Of a stretch of DNA of 64,000 bases, positions 1 through 6,889 are shown piece after piece (position 1 is the first letter of the stretch; each line of letters starts with the position of its first letter). Location: contig NZ_QEWO01000001.1 in NCBI RefSeq assembly GCF_003402235.1, forward strand, positions 1,116,001 through 1,180,000. Direction: 5' to 3'. The translations under genes were made by a program, and so were the position numbers. A model generated the notes under the pieces. It was not told the DNA's origin, searched no databases, and worked only from the letters and a program-made list of their open reading frames with translations. This stretch comes from Parahaliea mediterranea (GTDB lineage: Bacteria; Pseudomonadota; Gammaproteobacteria; Pseudomonadales; Halieaceae).

Positions 1-105
1 AACCGCCGCGGTGCGCTGCAGCGTGCGCTGGTTCACAGAAGGTGAGGAATGTCGATAACCGTGTGCTGGAGTATAGACCGCCGCCACACCTGCCGACCGG
101 GGCCT

Positions 106-142
106 GAAAAAAGAAATCCCCCGACAGCAGCTGCCGGAGGAT
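106..142 (-). terminator. Intrinsic terminator of the first PEP-CTERM gene
   Basis: On the minus strand an 11-bp stem (arms 132-142 and 116-126, two G-U pairs, 5-nt loop) is followed by a T-rich run over 106-115. It lies about 40 nt past the stop codon of the PEP-CTERM gene ending at 183. Positions 1-105 hold nothing I can identify. Confidence 0.85.
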
Positions 143-182
143 TGAGTGGGTAGTACGCGGGGCATTACCCGCGCGACACGCC

Positions 183-1091
183 TCAGTGGGCGCGACGCCG
201 ACGCCAGCCGATCAGGGCAAGGCCACTCAGGCCAAAGCCGAACAGGGCAAGAATGGAAGGCTCCGGCACCCGGGCGGTCAGGTTCACCAGGAACTGGAAC
301 TCGTTCAGGCCACCTTCAGGGGTGAGCAGGCCCACGCAGCCGGTTGCGCCAGCGCCGAGGACGGCTTCACAGGCTTCGTCGGGCAGCACATCCAGCGGGG
401 AGCCGTCAGCCTGGGAGACGAAGAAGTTATAGAAATACCCGTTGAAGAAAAAGCTGGTATCCAGCGGGCCTGCGCCCTGCACGACAAAGGCATCCTGGCA
501 GGGGTTGCCACCACCGGCTTCACAGGGCACCGCGTCGTTGTCGGTTTCCAGGAAGTTGATGGTCTGGGTGCCACTGGTCGGGAAGACCCCGGCCGGGCCG
601 GCACCAGCCGCAGGCTGCATGAAGTAGAGGGTATCCAGGAAGGCTTGCACCAGGGTATTGCCATTCACCACATTATTCTGGTGCTGGTACAGCGTGGCCG
701 AGGCGGAACCCTCCCAGAAGCCCGGGGCAGTGTTGTTCAGCAGCAGCTGGGTAGCGCTGCCGTCGGCCCCCATGCCCGCTAGGGCGGTGGTACCCACATT
801 GGGGTTTACAATGTTGATAAAGCTCTGGCTGCTGCTCCCGGGAGGCCACAGCAGGGTGGCATCACCGGCCAGCGGGCCGGCAGTAATCGGGTTGGCCGCA
901 TCGGCCGCGCCGCCACCTTCGACGGTTCCGCCGGTCCAGGCCGCGAACAATGCCCAGTCCCACAGGGTAATTGGCGCGGCGGCAACGCTGCCACTGAACA
1001 ACATGGCCACACCCAGGCCCAAGCCCTTGAGGGCGGTGCCAAGGCCAGGTGAGCCGCGATTTTGCCTGTCTTGCTTGTGTAGAAGTGTCAT
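183..1091 (-). CDS. PEP-CTERM sorting domain protein, possibly THxN family
   Basis: Predicted secreted protein of 302 aa. It has an N-terminal signal peptide (hydrophobic stretch ending near SVAAAP), a low-complexity extracellular body, and a C-terminal VPEP motif followed by one membrane helix and an RRRR cluster. This is the exosortase/PEP-CTERM sorting tail, normally cleaved during export of exopolysaccharide-associated surface proteins. The central LYQHQNN segment with the hydrophobic stretch after it resembles the THxN subgroup, but the T is replaced. I chose the ATG at 1091 because GGAGG lies 8 nt upstream; a GTG 15 nt earlier is in frame but would bury that site. No exosortase is in the window. 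A sigma54 promoter lies 100 bp upstream and a strong terminator follows. Confidence 0.85.
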   Translation of the reverse strand: MTLLHKQDRQNRGSPGLGTALKGLGLGVAMLFSGSVAAAPITLWDWALFAAWTGGTVEGGGAADAANPITAGPLAGDATLLWPPGSSSQSFINIVNPNVGTTALAGMGADGSATQLLLNNTAPGFWEGSASATLYQHQNNVVNGNTLVQAFLDTLYFMQPAAGAGPAGVFPTSGTQTINFLETDNDAVPCEAGGGNPCQDAFVVQGAGPLDTSFFFNGYFYNFFVSQADGSPLDVLPDEACEAVLGAGATGCVGLLTPEGGLNEFQFLVNLTARVPEPSILALFGFGLSGLALIGWRRRRAH

Positions 1092-1191
1092 TTCTCTATC
1101 CTCCACCTGGCTGCCAGGTGCTGTCAGTACCGTTCATTCCGTGATCAGTCAACAACCATCAAGCGGTGATCGCTGCTTGCAGTCAGAGGGG

Positions 1192-1207
1192 TGCAAAGCC
1201 AGTGCCA
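1192..1207 (-). promoter_or_regulatory. sigma54 (-24/-12) promoter of the first PEP-CTERM gene
   Basis: On the minus strand the sequence reads TGGCACT-N4-TTGCA, with the invariant GG and GC at the correct spacing. It matches the RpoN consensus TGGCACG-N4-TTGCW at all but one position. The expected start near 1180 gives a leader of about 90 nt. PrsR, the regulator often linked to PEP-CTERM genes, belongs to the sigma54-activator family; no prsR gene lies in this window. Confidence 0.8.
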
Positions 1208-1228
1208 ATCCCGAAAAATCCCCGTTTC

Positions 1229-1440
1229 TCAATAGCTTAAAATTTGATCAATTGATAGTTACAAGGCAATTGTAAAAATGGCTGACAGGGTAGGCGGCTT
1301 CTCGCGCCTGCCGCCCAGCACGGATAAACAACCGAAAAAGTGCGACGCAGTTCACTGTCGGAGAAATTTACAAAGTCGCCAGAGAGCCAAAGAATCATCG
1401 CCAGCTAATTTCCAAAATTTTTGTGAATTCAATAGCTTAA
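1229..1440 (+). repeat. Shared 12-bp direct repeat between the two PEP-CTERM promoters
   Basis: TCAATAGCTTAA occurs exactly at 1229-1240 and again at 1429-1440 in the AT-rich divergent intergenic region. Each copy lies upstream of one of the two sigma54 promoters: about 22 bp above the leftward one and 6 bp above the rightward one. They are candidate activator or IHF-type sites; the function is inferred from position only. The 445-bp gap 1092-1536 otherwise shows no gene. Confidence 0.5.
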
Positions 1441-1446
1441 CGTTTC

Positions 1447-1462
1447 TGGCACGATGCCTGCT
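1447..1462 (+). promoter_or_regulatory. sigma54 (-24/-12) promoter of the second PEP-CTERM gene
   Basis: TGGCACG (1447-1453), 4-nt spacer, CTGCT (1458-1462). The -24 half is a perfect consensus and the -12 half has one mismatch (C for T), with the GC in register. The predicted start near 1473 gives a leader of about 64 nt before the ATG at 1537. Confidence 0.8.
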
Positions 1463-1536
1463 TTGCATTCTGCGAGCCAGCCGGCTACGCACGTCGGGAC
1501 TCAACCTAGAAACAACAATCCCATGGGGGACTCGCA

Positions 1537-2100
1537 ATGAAAAAACTGCTTCAACAACTCACTCTGGCTGTTGGCGTGATTTTTGGTGCTTCGGCCAATG
1601 CGGCTGTGATCACTGACACCATCACCTTCGGCCCGGATTACATCGGCTACGGTGAAACCTTCAGCTATAGCCACGACCTGAGCGGCCAGTTCCTGCTGGG
1701 CACTGCAACCTCCGGCACGCTGACTATCAGCCTCACTGATGACAACTCAGTACCCGGCGGCTTTGCCGGCCTGCTCGAAGCTGCCTTTGAATTCATCGGC
1801 ACCGACCTGGCTACGGTTGTGGTGGAGCTGTTTGATTTTGACACTGGCGCTGCTGGCATCCCGGTTTCTCCCGGTGGTTCGCTGTTCGCTCCCAACCTGG
1901 ATACTGCAGCGCTGCTCGCACTGAACGCTGACGGTATTCTGAATATTGACGTCCGGGGCTTCCTGGGTGCTGATGACCTCTACATCAACAGCTCCAGCCT
2001 GAGCATCGTTGCCGATGTACCGGTTCCCGCCACCCTGGCACTGATGGGCCTCGGCCTGCTGGGCTTTGGTGTCGCCAGCCGTCGCAAGCAGCGCGCCTGA
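1537..2100 (+). CDS. Small PEP-CTERM-type sorting protein
   Basis: Secreted protein of 187 aa. A signal peptide (MKKLLQQLTLAVGVIFG, cleavage near ANA) precedes an acidic, Thr/Gly/Ala-rich body with no cysteine. The C-terminus is a variant sorting tail: VPVPAT in place of VPEP, one hydrophobic helix and SRRKQR. Tails of this form are processed by exosortases and mark surface or matrix proteins. The body matches no family I recognise. It is transcribed alone, between a sigma54 promoter and an intrinsic terminator, and diverges from another PEP-CTERM gene. The pair therefore looks co-regulated rather than co-transcribed. Confidence 0.85.
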   Translation: MKKLLQQLTLAVGVIFGASANAAVITDTITFGPDYIGYGETFSYSHDLSGQFLLGTATSGTLTISLTDDNSVPGGFAGLLEAAFEFIGTDLATVVVELFDFDTGAAGIPVSPGGSLFAPNLDTAALLALNADGILNIDVRGFLGADDLYINSSSLSIVADVPVPATLALMGLGLLGFGVASRRKQRA

Positions 2101-2145
2101 TGCACCCTGGCTGAGCGCCCCTGCCGGCGCTCAGCAACCTGATCA

Positions 2146-2175
2146 CAAAAAGCGGCTCCGATGGCCGCTTTTTTG
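2146..2175. terminator. Intrinsic terminator, probably bidirectional
   Basis: AAAAAGCGGC (2147-2156) pairs with GCCGCTTTTT across a 7-nt loop and continues into a T run, about 45 nt past the stop of the PEP-CTERM gene. The A run on the other side would let it act in both directions. Confidence 0.9.
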
Positions 2176-2351
2176 TTGCCCCCAGCCTTTGCCGGCCCTG
2201 CCTGCCCCCCCGCACCGGCCACCGACATACACATTTCTGAACCACGGTAAGGTTTTACCCTCCCGCACCGGGAAAGCCACACGTACTGGACTATGGCAGG
2301 GCGATGGCTGGGCTATAGTGCCCCTTCCAAAACAACCTGATGGAGTGGTTC

Positions 2352-3602
2352 ATGTTCTACGGCTGGCGCATTGTCGGGGGCGTATTTCTCGCCCAGCTTT
2401 TTGTCACGGGGTTTATGACCTATTCCTTCGGCTCCTTCATGGTGCCGCTGCAGGAGACCTTTGGCGCCACCCGGGCCCAGGTTAACCTCGGCATGACCAT
2501 TGCCACCCTCACGGGGCTGATTATTTCCCCGATCCTGGGGGCCATGACCGACCGCTTCCCGGCCCGCCTGCTGATGGCGGCCGGCACGCTGATTTTCTGC
2601 GGCGGCCTGTACGGCATGTCGCTGAGCCAGAGTATCTGGCAGTTCGTCACGCTGTTTGGCATTTCCATGAGCTTCTCGGCCCTGCTGCTGGGGCCGCTGG
2701 TGGGTTCCACCGTGATCTCGCGCTGGTTCAACCGCGCCCGGGGCAAGGCGCTGGGCATTGCGGCGGTGGGTACGTCGGTGGGCGGCCTGGTGCTGCCGGT
2801 GGTACTGGGGCAGTGGATTGCCGAGGACGGCTGGCGCAGCGCCCTGGAAAACCTGGCCCTGATCGCCCTGGTGATGCTGCTGCCGCTCCTGCTGCTGGTG
2901 ATGCGCAGCTACCCGTCGGACCTCGGCCTTCACCCGGATGGGCAGGCGCCCGATGGCAGCGCGCCCCAGGCGCCTCCCGCCATCGGCCTCAAGGACATCA
3001 TTCGCCACCCGGCCTACTGGAGCATCGGGCTTACCATCGGCCTGCTGTTCAGCGTCTATTCGGCCCTGATGGCCAACCTGGTGCCCTATGCCCAGGGCAC
3101 CGGCATCAGCCTGGAAGCCGCCGGCGCCCTGATGACGGTGATTGCGGGCTCGGGCCTGGTGGGCAAGATTCTGTTTGGCATGGCAGCCGATCGCATCAGC
3201 CTGCGACTGGGCCTGTGGATTGCCATCGGCCTGGTGCTGGTGGGGCTACTGATCCTGCAGACTGAGCCCAGCTACCCCCTGAGTGTGCTCGCCTGTATCA
3301 GCATTGGCCTCGCTGCCGGTGGCATGCTGCCGGTGTGGGGCGCCCTGCTGGCGGTGATCTTCGGTGTAGCCAGTTACGGCCGGGTGATGGGGTTGATGAA
3401 CCCGCTGATCACCCTACTGGTGATGCCGGGCTTTGTGATTACCGGTCATCTCTACGACCAGAGCGGCCACTACCACGGCGCTTTCTGGCTCTACTGCGGC
3501 GTGCTGGTGGTGGCAGCGGCCATTCTCGGGCGCCTGAAGATGCCTTCACCTGAAGGCGCGCCCGCGTCCGCCACTGCTGCCGCCACAACCGCTACCGACT
3601 AA
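2352..3602 (+). CDS. MFS transporter, OFA/monocarboxylate-like
   Basis: Inner-membrane major facilitator of about 416 aa with 12 predicted helices in two six-helix halves, split by a hydrophilic loop around residues 195-220 rich in Pro, Asp and Gly. The start MFYGWRIV and the loop-2/3 motif GAMTDRFPARLLM resemble the oxalate/formate antiporter and monocarboxylate branch, suggesting a small organic acid substrate; the substrate is not determinable here. An ATG at 2340 is also in frame, but GGAG at 2342-2345 sits 6 nt before the ATG at 2352, which I prefer. The gene is alone and converges on fadE. The C-terminal tail is Ala/Thr-rich. Confidence 0.85.
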   Translation: MFYGWRIVGGVFLAQLFVTGFMTYSFGSFMVPLQETFGATRAQVNLGMTIATLTGLIISPILGAMTDRFPARLLMAAGTLIFCGGLYGMSLSQSIWQFVTLFGISMSFSALLLGPLVGSTVISRWFNRARGKALGIAAVGTSVGGLVLPVVLGQWIAEDGWRSALENLALIALVMLLPLLLLVMRSYPSDLGLHPDGQAPDGSAPQAPPAIGLKDIIRHPAYWSIGLTIGLLFSVYSALMANLVPYAQGTGISLEAAGALMTVIAGSGLVGKILFGMAADRISLRLGLWIAIGLVLVGLLILQTEPSYPLSVLACISIGLAAGGMLPVWGALLAVIFGVASYGRVMGLMNPLITLLVMPGFVITGHLYDQSGHYHGAFWLYCGVLVVAAAILGRLKMPSPEGAPASATAAATTATD

Positions 3603-3625
3603 CGCTATCCACTAGCACGATTAAC

Positions 3626-3650
3626 CAGGCCCGGGCAGCGCCCGGGCCTG
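3626..3650. terminator. Strong GC hairpin between convergent genes
   Basis: A perfect 11-bp inverted repeat (3626-3636 and 3640-3650, 3-nt loop) fills the 66-bp gap between the MFS and fadE stop codons. There is no T run on either side, so termination by this hairpin is inferred from position. Confidence 0.5.
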
Positions 3651-3668
3651 CACTGGCCGTCGCGGCGG

Positions 3669-6071
3669 CTACAGCGATTCGAAATCGTCCGTCAGCAGGC
3701 AGTCAAAGCGCAGGGCGTCGTACTGGCGAATGCCGGCGGCGGCTTCTTCGCTGATCACCTCCTCGGCCACCGCGTCCGCCAGGGCGCTGTCCAGATCCTC
3801 CCCGGCCACCTTGCCCTTGCGCCAGGCCCGCTGGAAACGCTGGAAGGGGCCGTCCACCTGCAGCAGGGTCTGGTAGGTGCGCTCCACCCGGCCCACGGCG
3901 TCGTCGGCATCCTGGGGCAGATAGATGCGCCCGGCCAGCAGGCTGCGCACCGGGTTGGGCTCCATGATCATGTCCCCCAGGCGGCGCAGCTGTTCGTCGC
4001 TGGGGCCCTTGTGAATGCGCCCCAGCGGGAAGCAGGCCAGGCGGAATGCGCAGCCCAGCGCGCGCACCGGGAAGTTCTCCAGGAACCCCAGCAGGGCGGT
4101 CTGCGCTTTAAAAAGCGCCTGCGCCAGGGCCACGTCAATGTGCAAATCCAGCGCTTCGCTCGGCGCCTCGTGCTCGCGGAACTTGAGCAGGCTACAGGCG
4201 ATGAACAACTGGCTGTGCACATCCCCCAGGCGGGCCGAGAGCATCTCCCGCCGCTTGAGGGCGCCGCCCAGCACGCCTAAAGCAACATCGGCACACACCG
4301 CCAGCGCCGCACTCATGTGATTGATGTGCTGGTACCAGCGCCGGCTGAAGTCGTCGCAGCCTTCTGGCACCGGGCTAAAGCGGGAGCCGCTGAAGCCGAA
4401 CAGCTTGAGGCGGGTGATGTTGCTGAACACATGGCCCAGGTGGGACAGCAGCAGCTCGTCGAAGGCGCGCAGGCCGGCCTCGCTGTCGCTGGCCTGCAGG
4501 GTCTGCATCTCGTCGAACAAGTAGGGGTGGCAGCGCAGGGCGCCCTGGCCGAAGATCATCAGCGAGCGGGTGAGGATGTTGGCCCCCTCCACGGTGATGG
4601 CCACCGGCACGCCGCGATAGGCAAAGGCCATGAAGTTGCGCGGACCCAACTGGATGGCGCGGCCGGATACCACGTCCATACCGTGATTGACGCTGGTGCG
4701 CATCAGTTCGGTGGCGTGGTATTTGGCCATGGCGGTCACCACCGAGGGCGCTCCGTCCTGCAGGCCGCGGGTCACCAGCTCGCGCATGGCTTCCAGGGTC
4801 ACCGCCGTGGCGGCGATGTCGGCGGTGGCCTCCTGCACGCCCTCGAACTTGCCCACCTCCAGATTGAACTGGCGGCGGATACGGGCGTAGGCCCCCACCG
4901 TGAGGTAGTTCATTTCGCCGCTGGCGGTGGCCAGCGAAGGCAGGGAGATGCCCCGCCCTACCCCCAGGCACTCGATCAGCATGCGCCAACCGCGGCCGGC
5001 CATTTCCGGCCCGCCGATGATCCAGTCCAGCGGAATGAATACGTCGCGGCCAATAATCGGCCCGTTCATGAACGGTGTGCCGGGGTTGTGGCGGGTGCCA
5101 ATCTGCACCCCTTCGGTGTCGGCCGGCAGCAGGGCACAGGTAATGCCGTAGTCCTCCTTTTCCGGGTCGCCCATCAGGCCCTCGGGGTCGCGCAGCTTGA
5201 AGGCCAGCCCCACCACGGTGGCAATGGGGGCCAGGGTAATCCAGCGCTTGCGGAAGTTGAGCCGCAGGCCGATGACCTCCTCGCCTTTGAAGGTGCCGCG
5301 GCACACCACGCCAGTATCAGGGATCGCCCCGGCGTCGGAGCCCACCTCCGGCCCGGTGAGGCCAAAGCAGGGGATTTCCTCCCCCTTGGCCAGGCCCGGC
5401 AACCAGCGCTGCTTCTGCTCGTCGGTGCCATACTTCATCAGCAGTTCACCGGGGCCCAGGGAGTTGGGCACCATGGCGGTCACCGCCCCGGTAATGGAGC
5501 GGCTGGCGATTTTGCTCATCACCCGGCTCTGGGCGTAGGGGCTGAAGGCGCGGCCGCCGTATTCCTCGGGAATGATCAGGCCGAAGAAGCCCTGCTCCTT
5601 GAGGTAGGTCCAGGTGGCCTCGTTCAGGTCCTGCTGCTGGTAGACCTCCCACTCGTCGATCATCCCGCAGAGGGTCTCCACCTCGTTGTCGAGGAAGGAT
5701 TGTTCCGCCTCGCTCAGCTGCGGCGGGTCGATGGCCTGGAAGCGGCGCCAGTCGGGGCGCCCGGAGAACAGGTCTTTCTCCCACCAGGTGGTGCCGGCCT
5801 CCAGGGCCTCCCGCTCAGTATCACTCATGGGCGGCATGGCCTTTTGCAGCAGGCCGTAAACCGGGCGCGACAGCCACTGCTGGCGCAGCGGGGTGTAGTT
5901 GAGCACCACCGCGCCGGCCAACAGGGGCCAGAACAGCCACCACATGCCACCGGCAAACAGGGCCAGCACGAATACCGTCAGCAGAAGCAGTACCGAGCCT
6001 GCCAACAGGCTCACCCGGTAGTACAGCAGGGCCGTCAGCACGGCGATGAACAGGATCAGGGCCACCAACAT
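3669..6071 (-). CDS. fadE: Acyl-CoA dehydrogenase FadE
   Basis: FAD-dependent acyl-CoA dehydrogenase catalysing the first step of fatty-acid beta-oxidation. The protein is 800 aa, close to the ~815 aa of FadE and far longer than the ~380 aa short acyl-CoA dehydrogenases. Residues 1-60 form hydrophobic membrane segments. The dehydrogenase core follows, with LTGPEVGSDAG in the substrate/FAD region and VEGANILTRSLMIFGQGA in the C-terminal helical domain. The last ~250 residues correspond to the DUF1974 extension of FadE. I start at the ATG at 6071 (MLVALILF) because GGAGG lies 5 nt upstream; an earlier in-frame start lacks one. It is divergent from the hsp20 gene. Confidence 0.93.
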   Translation of the reverse strand: MLVALILFIAVLTALLYYRVSLLAGSVLLLLTVFVLALFAGGMWWLFWPLLAGAVVLNYTPLRQQWLSRPVYGLLQKAMPPMSDTEREALEAGTTWWEKDLFSGRPDWRRFQAIDPPQLSEAEQSFLDNEVETLCGMIDEWEVYQQQDLNEATWTYLKEQGFFGLIIPEEYGGRAFSPYAQSRVMSKIASRSITGAVTAMVPNSLGPGELLMKYGTDEQKQRWLPGLAKGEEIPCFGLTGPEVGSDAGAIPDTGVVCRGTFKGEEVIGLRLNFRKRWITLAPIATVVGLAFKLRDPEGLMGDPEKEDYGITCALLPADTEGVQIGTRHNPGTPFMNGPIIGRDVFIPLDWIIGGPEMAGRGWRMLIECLGVGRGISLPSLATASGEMNYLTVGAYARIRRQFNLEVGKFEGVQEATADIAATAVTLEAMRELVTRGLQDGAPSVVTAMAKYHATELMRTSVNHGMDVVSGRAIQLGPRNFMAFAYRGVPVAITVEGANILTRSLMIFGQGALRCHPYLFDEMQTLQASDSEAGLRAFDELLLSHLGHVFSNITRLKLFGFSGSRFSPVPEGCDDFSRRWYQHINHMSAALAVCADVALGVLGGALKRREMLSARLGDVHSQLFIACSLLKFREHEAPSEALDLHIDVALAQALFKAQTALLGFLENFPVRALGCAFRLACFPLGRIHKGPSDEQLRRLGDMIMEPNPVRSLLAGRIYLPQDADDAVGRVERTYQTLLQVDGPFQRFQRAWRKGKVAGEDLDSALADAVAEEVISEEAAAGIRQYDALRFDCLLTDDFESL

Positions 6072-6169
6072 CGAAACCTCCAGGCAGAAACCGGTTCGGA
6101 AACTCACCTCCCACTTTGGCACATTTTTGTTGCCGGTGCGCTCCTGTTGACGTTCCCCTTGAAGCTCCT

Positions 6170-6197
6170 CTTGAAATTTCCGGGCCCGACCCTATCT
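6170..6197 (+). promoter_or_regulatory. sigma32 heat-shock promoter of the hsp20 gene
   Basis: CTTGAAA at 6170-6176 and CCCTATCT at 6190-6197, separated by 13 nt. The RpoH consensus is CTTGAAA with CCCCATNT and a 13-14 nt spacer, so the -35 is perfect and the -10 has one mismatch. The predicted start near 6204 gives a leader of about 80 nt. Confidence 0.8.
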
Positions 6198-6208
6198 CTT
6201 TCCCTGCC

Positions 6209-6286
6209 CCCGGCGTGTCTGACTCAGAGCGCCGGCCGGGCAGACATCAACGACGACGTGTTGCTTCTATTGGAGAATATGTGATG
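6209..6286 (+). promoter_or_regulatory. ROSE-like RNA thermometer candidate in the hsp20 leader
   Basis: The leader contains a stable hairpin (CCGGCG 6210-6215 with CGCCGG 6230-6235). It then has TTGCT at 6261-6265 just before the Shine-Dalgarno. CTTC (6264-6267) can pair with the GGAG ribosome-binding site (6272-6275) across a 4-nt loop. A UUGCU element masking the SD of a small heat-shock gene is the hallmark of ROSE elements. The assignment rests on manual pairing, not on a folding calculation. Confidence 0.6.
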
Positions 6287-6742
6287 AATACTATCGATCT
6301 GACCCCCTTGTACCGCAATAGCATCGGCTTCGACCGCATGGCCAACCTGCTGGATGCCGCCTTCCGCAGCGACGCCGCCGGCAGTGGTTATCCGCCCTAC
6401 AATATCGAGTCGCTGGACGAGTCCCGCTACGCCATTACCCTGGCGGTGGCCGGTTTTACCGAAGGTGACCTGGAAATCAATGTAGAGGGCGGCCTGCTCA
6501 CCGTGAGCGGGCGCAAGCAGGAGGAAGGCGAGCGCAAGTACCTGCACCGCGGCATTGCCAACCGCGCCTTCGAGCGCAAGTTCAACCTGGCAGAGCACAT
6601 TGAGGTGACCGGTGCAAAACTGGCCAACGGCCTGCTGACCATCGACCTGGTGAAGGAAATCCCCGAGGCGATGAAGCCCCGCCGGATCAGCATTGGCAGC
6701 GATGCGCTGGAGCATCAACGCGATACCAGCCACGCGGCCTGA
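6284..6742 (+). CDS. ibpA: Small heat-shock protein Hsp20, IbpA-type
   Basis: ATP-independent holdase chaperone of 152 aa that binds unfolding proteins in the cytoplasm and hands them to DnaK/ClpB. The N-terminus (LTPLYRNSIGFDRM) has the IGFDR motif of IbpA/IbpB. The alpha-crystallin domain spans about residues 35-125, with the typical GxLTxxG-type strands (NGLLTIDL). An I-x-I motif (RRISIGS) near the C-terminus provides oligomer contacts. The start at 6284 follows GGAG at 6272; the frame stays open upstream to 6116, but that part overlaps the promoter and lacks the fold. Regulation is predicted at two levels: sigma32 and a thermometer leader. Confidence 0.93.
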   Translation: MNTIDLTPLYRNSIGFDRMANLLDAAFRSDAAGSGYPPYNIESLDESRYAITLAVAGFTEGDLEINVEGGLLTVSGRKQEEGERKYLHRGIANRAFERKFNLAEHIEVTGAKLANGLLTIDLVKEIPEAMKPRRISIGSDALEHQRDTSHAA

Positions 6743-6814
6743 ATCCCGCGACTGATCAGGGGCCTGGGTGCTAGTTGATGGGTGATACCGGGCCACGCTG
6801 AACAACCCCCAACA

Positions 6815-6841
6815 CAGGGCCTGGCATTGCGCCGGGCCCTG
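6815..6841. terminator. Hairpin between hsp20 and the amidohydrolase gene
   Basis: CAGGGCC (6815-6821) pairs with GGCCCTG (6835-6841) in the convergent gap. There is no T tract, so a terminator role is only suggested by position. Confidence 0.35.
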
Positions 6842-6889
6842 CCTGTGCGCATGTGAAGGTGCGCTTGGCGTGCCTGCATGTGGTTCGCG

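Noticed and set aside
2294-2309. sigma54-like sequence TGGCAGG-N4-TGGCT before the MFS gene
   Set aside because: Two mismatches in key flanking positions; GG and GC spacing alone is expected fairly often. It is much weaker than the two PEP-CTERM promoters.
6116-6283. N-terminal extension of the Hsp20 protein
   Set aside because: The frame is open, but the region carries the sigma32 promoter and leader, and the IbpA homology begins at the ATG at 6284.
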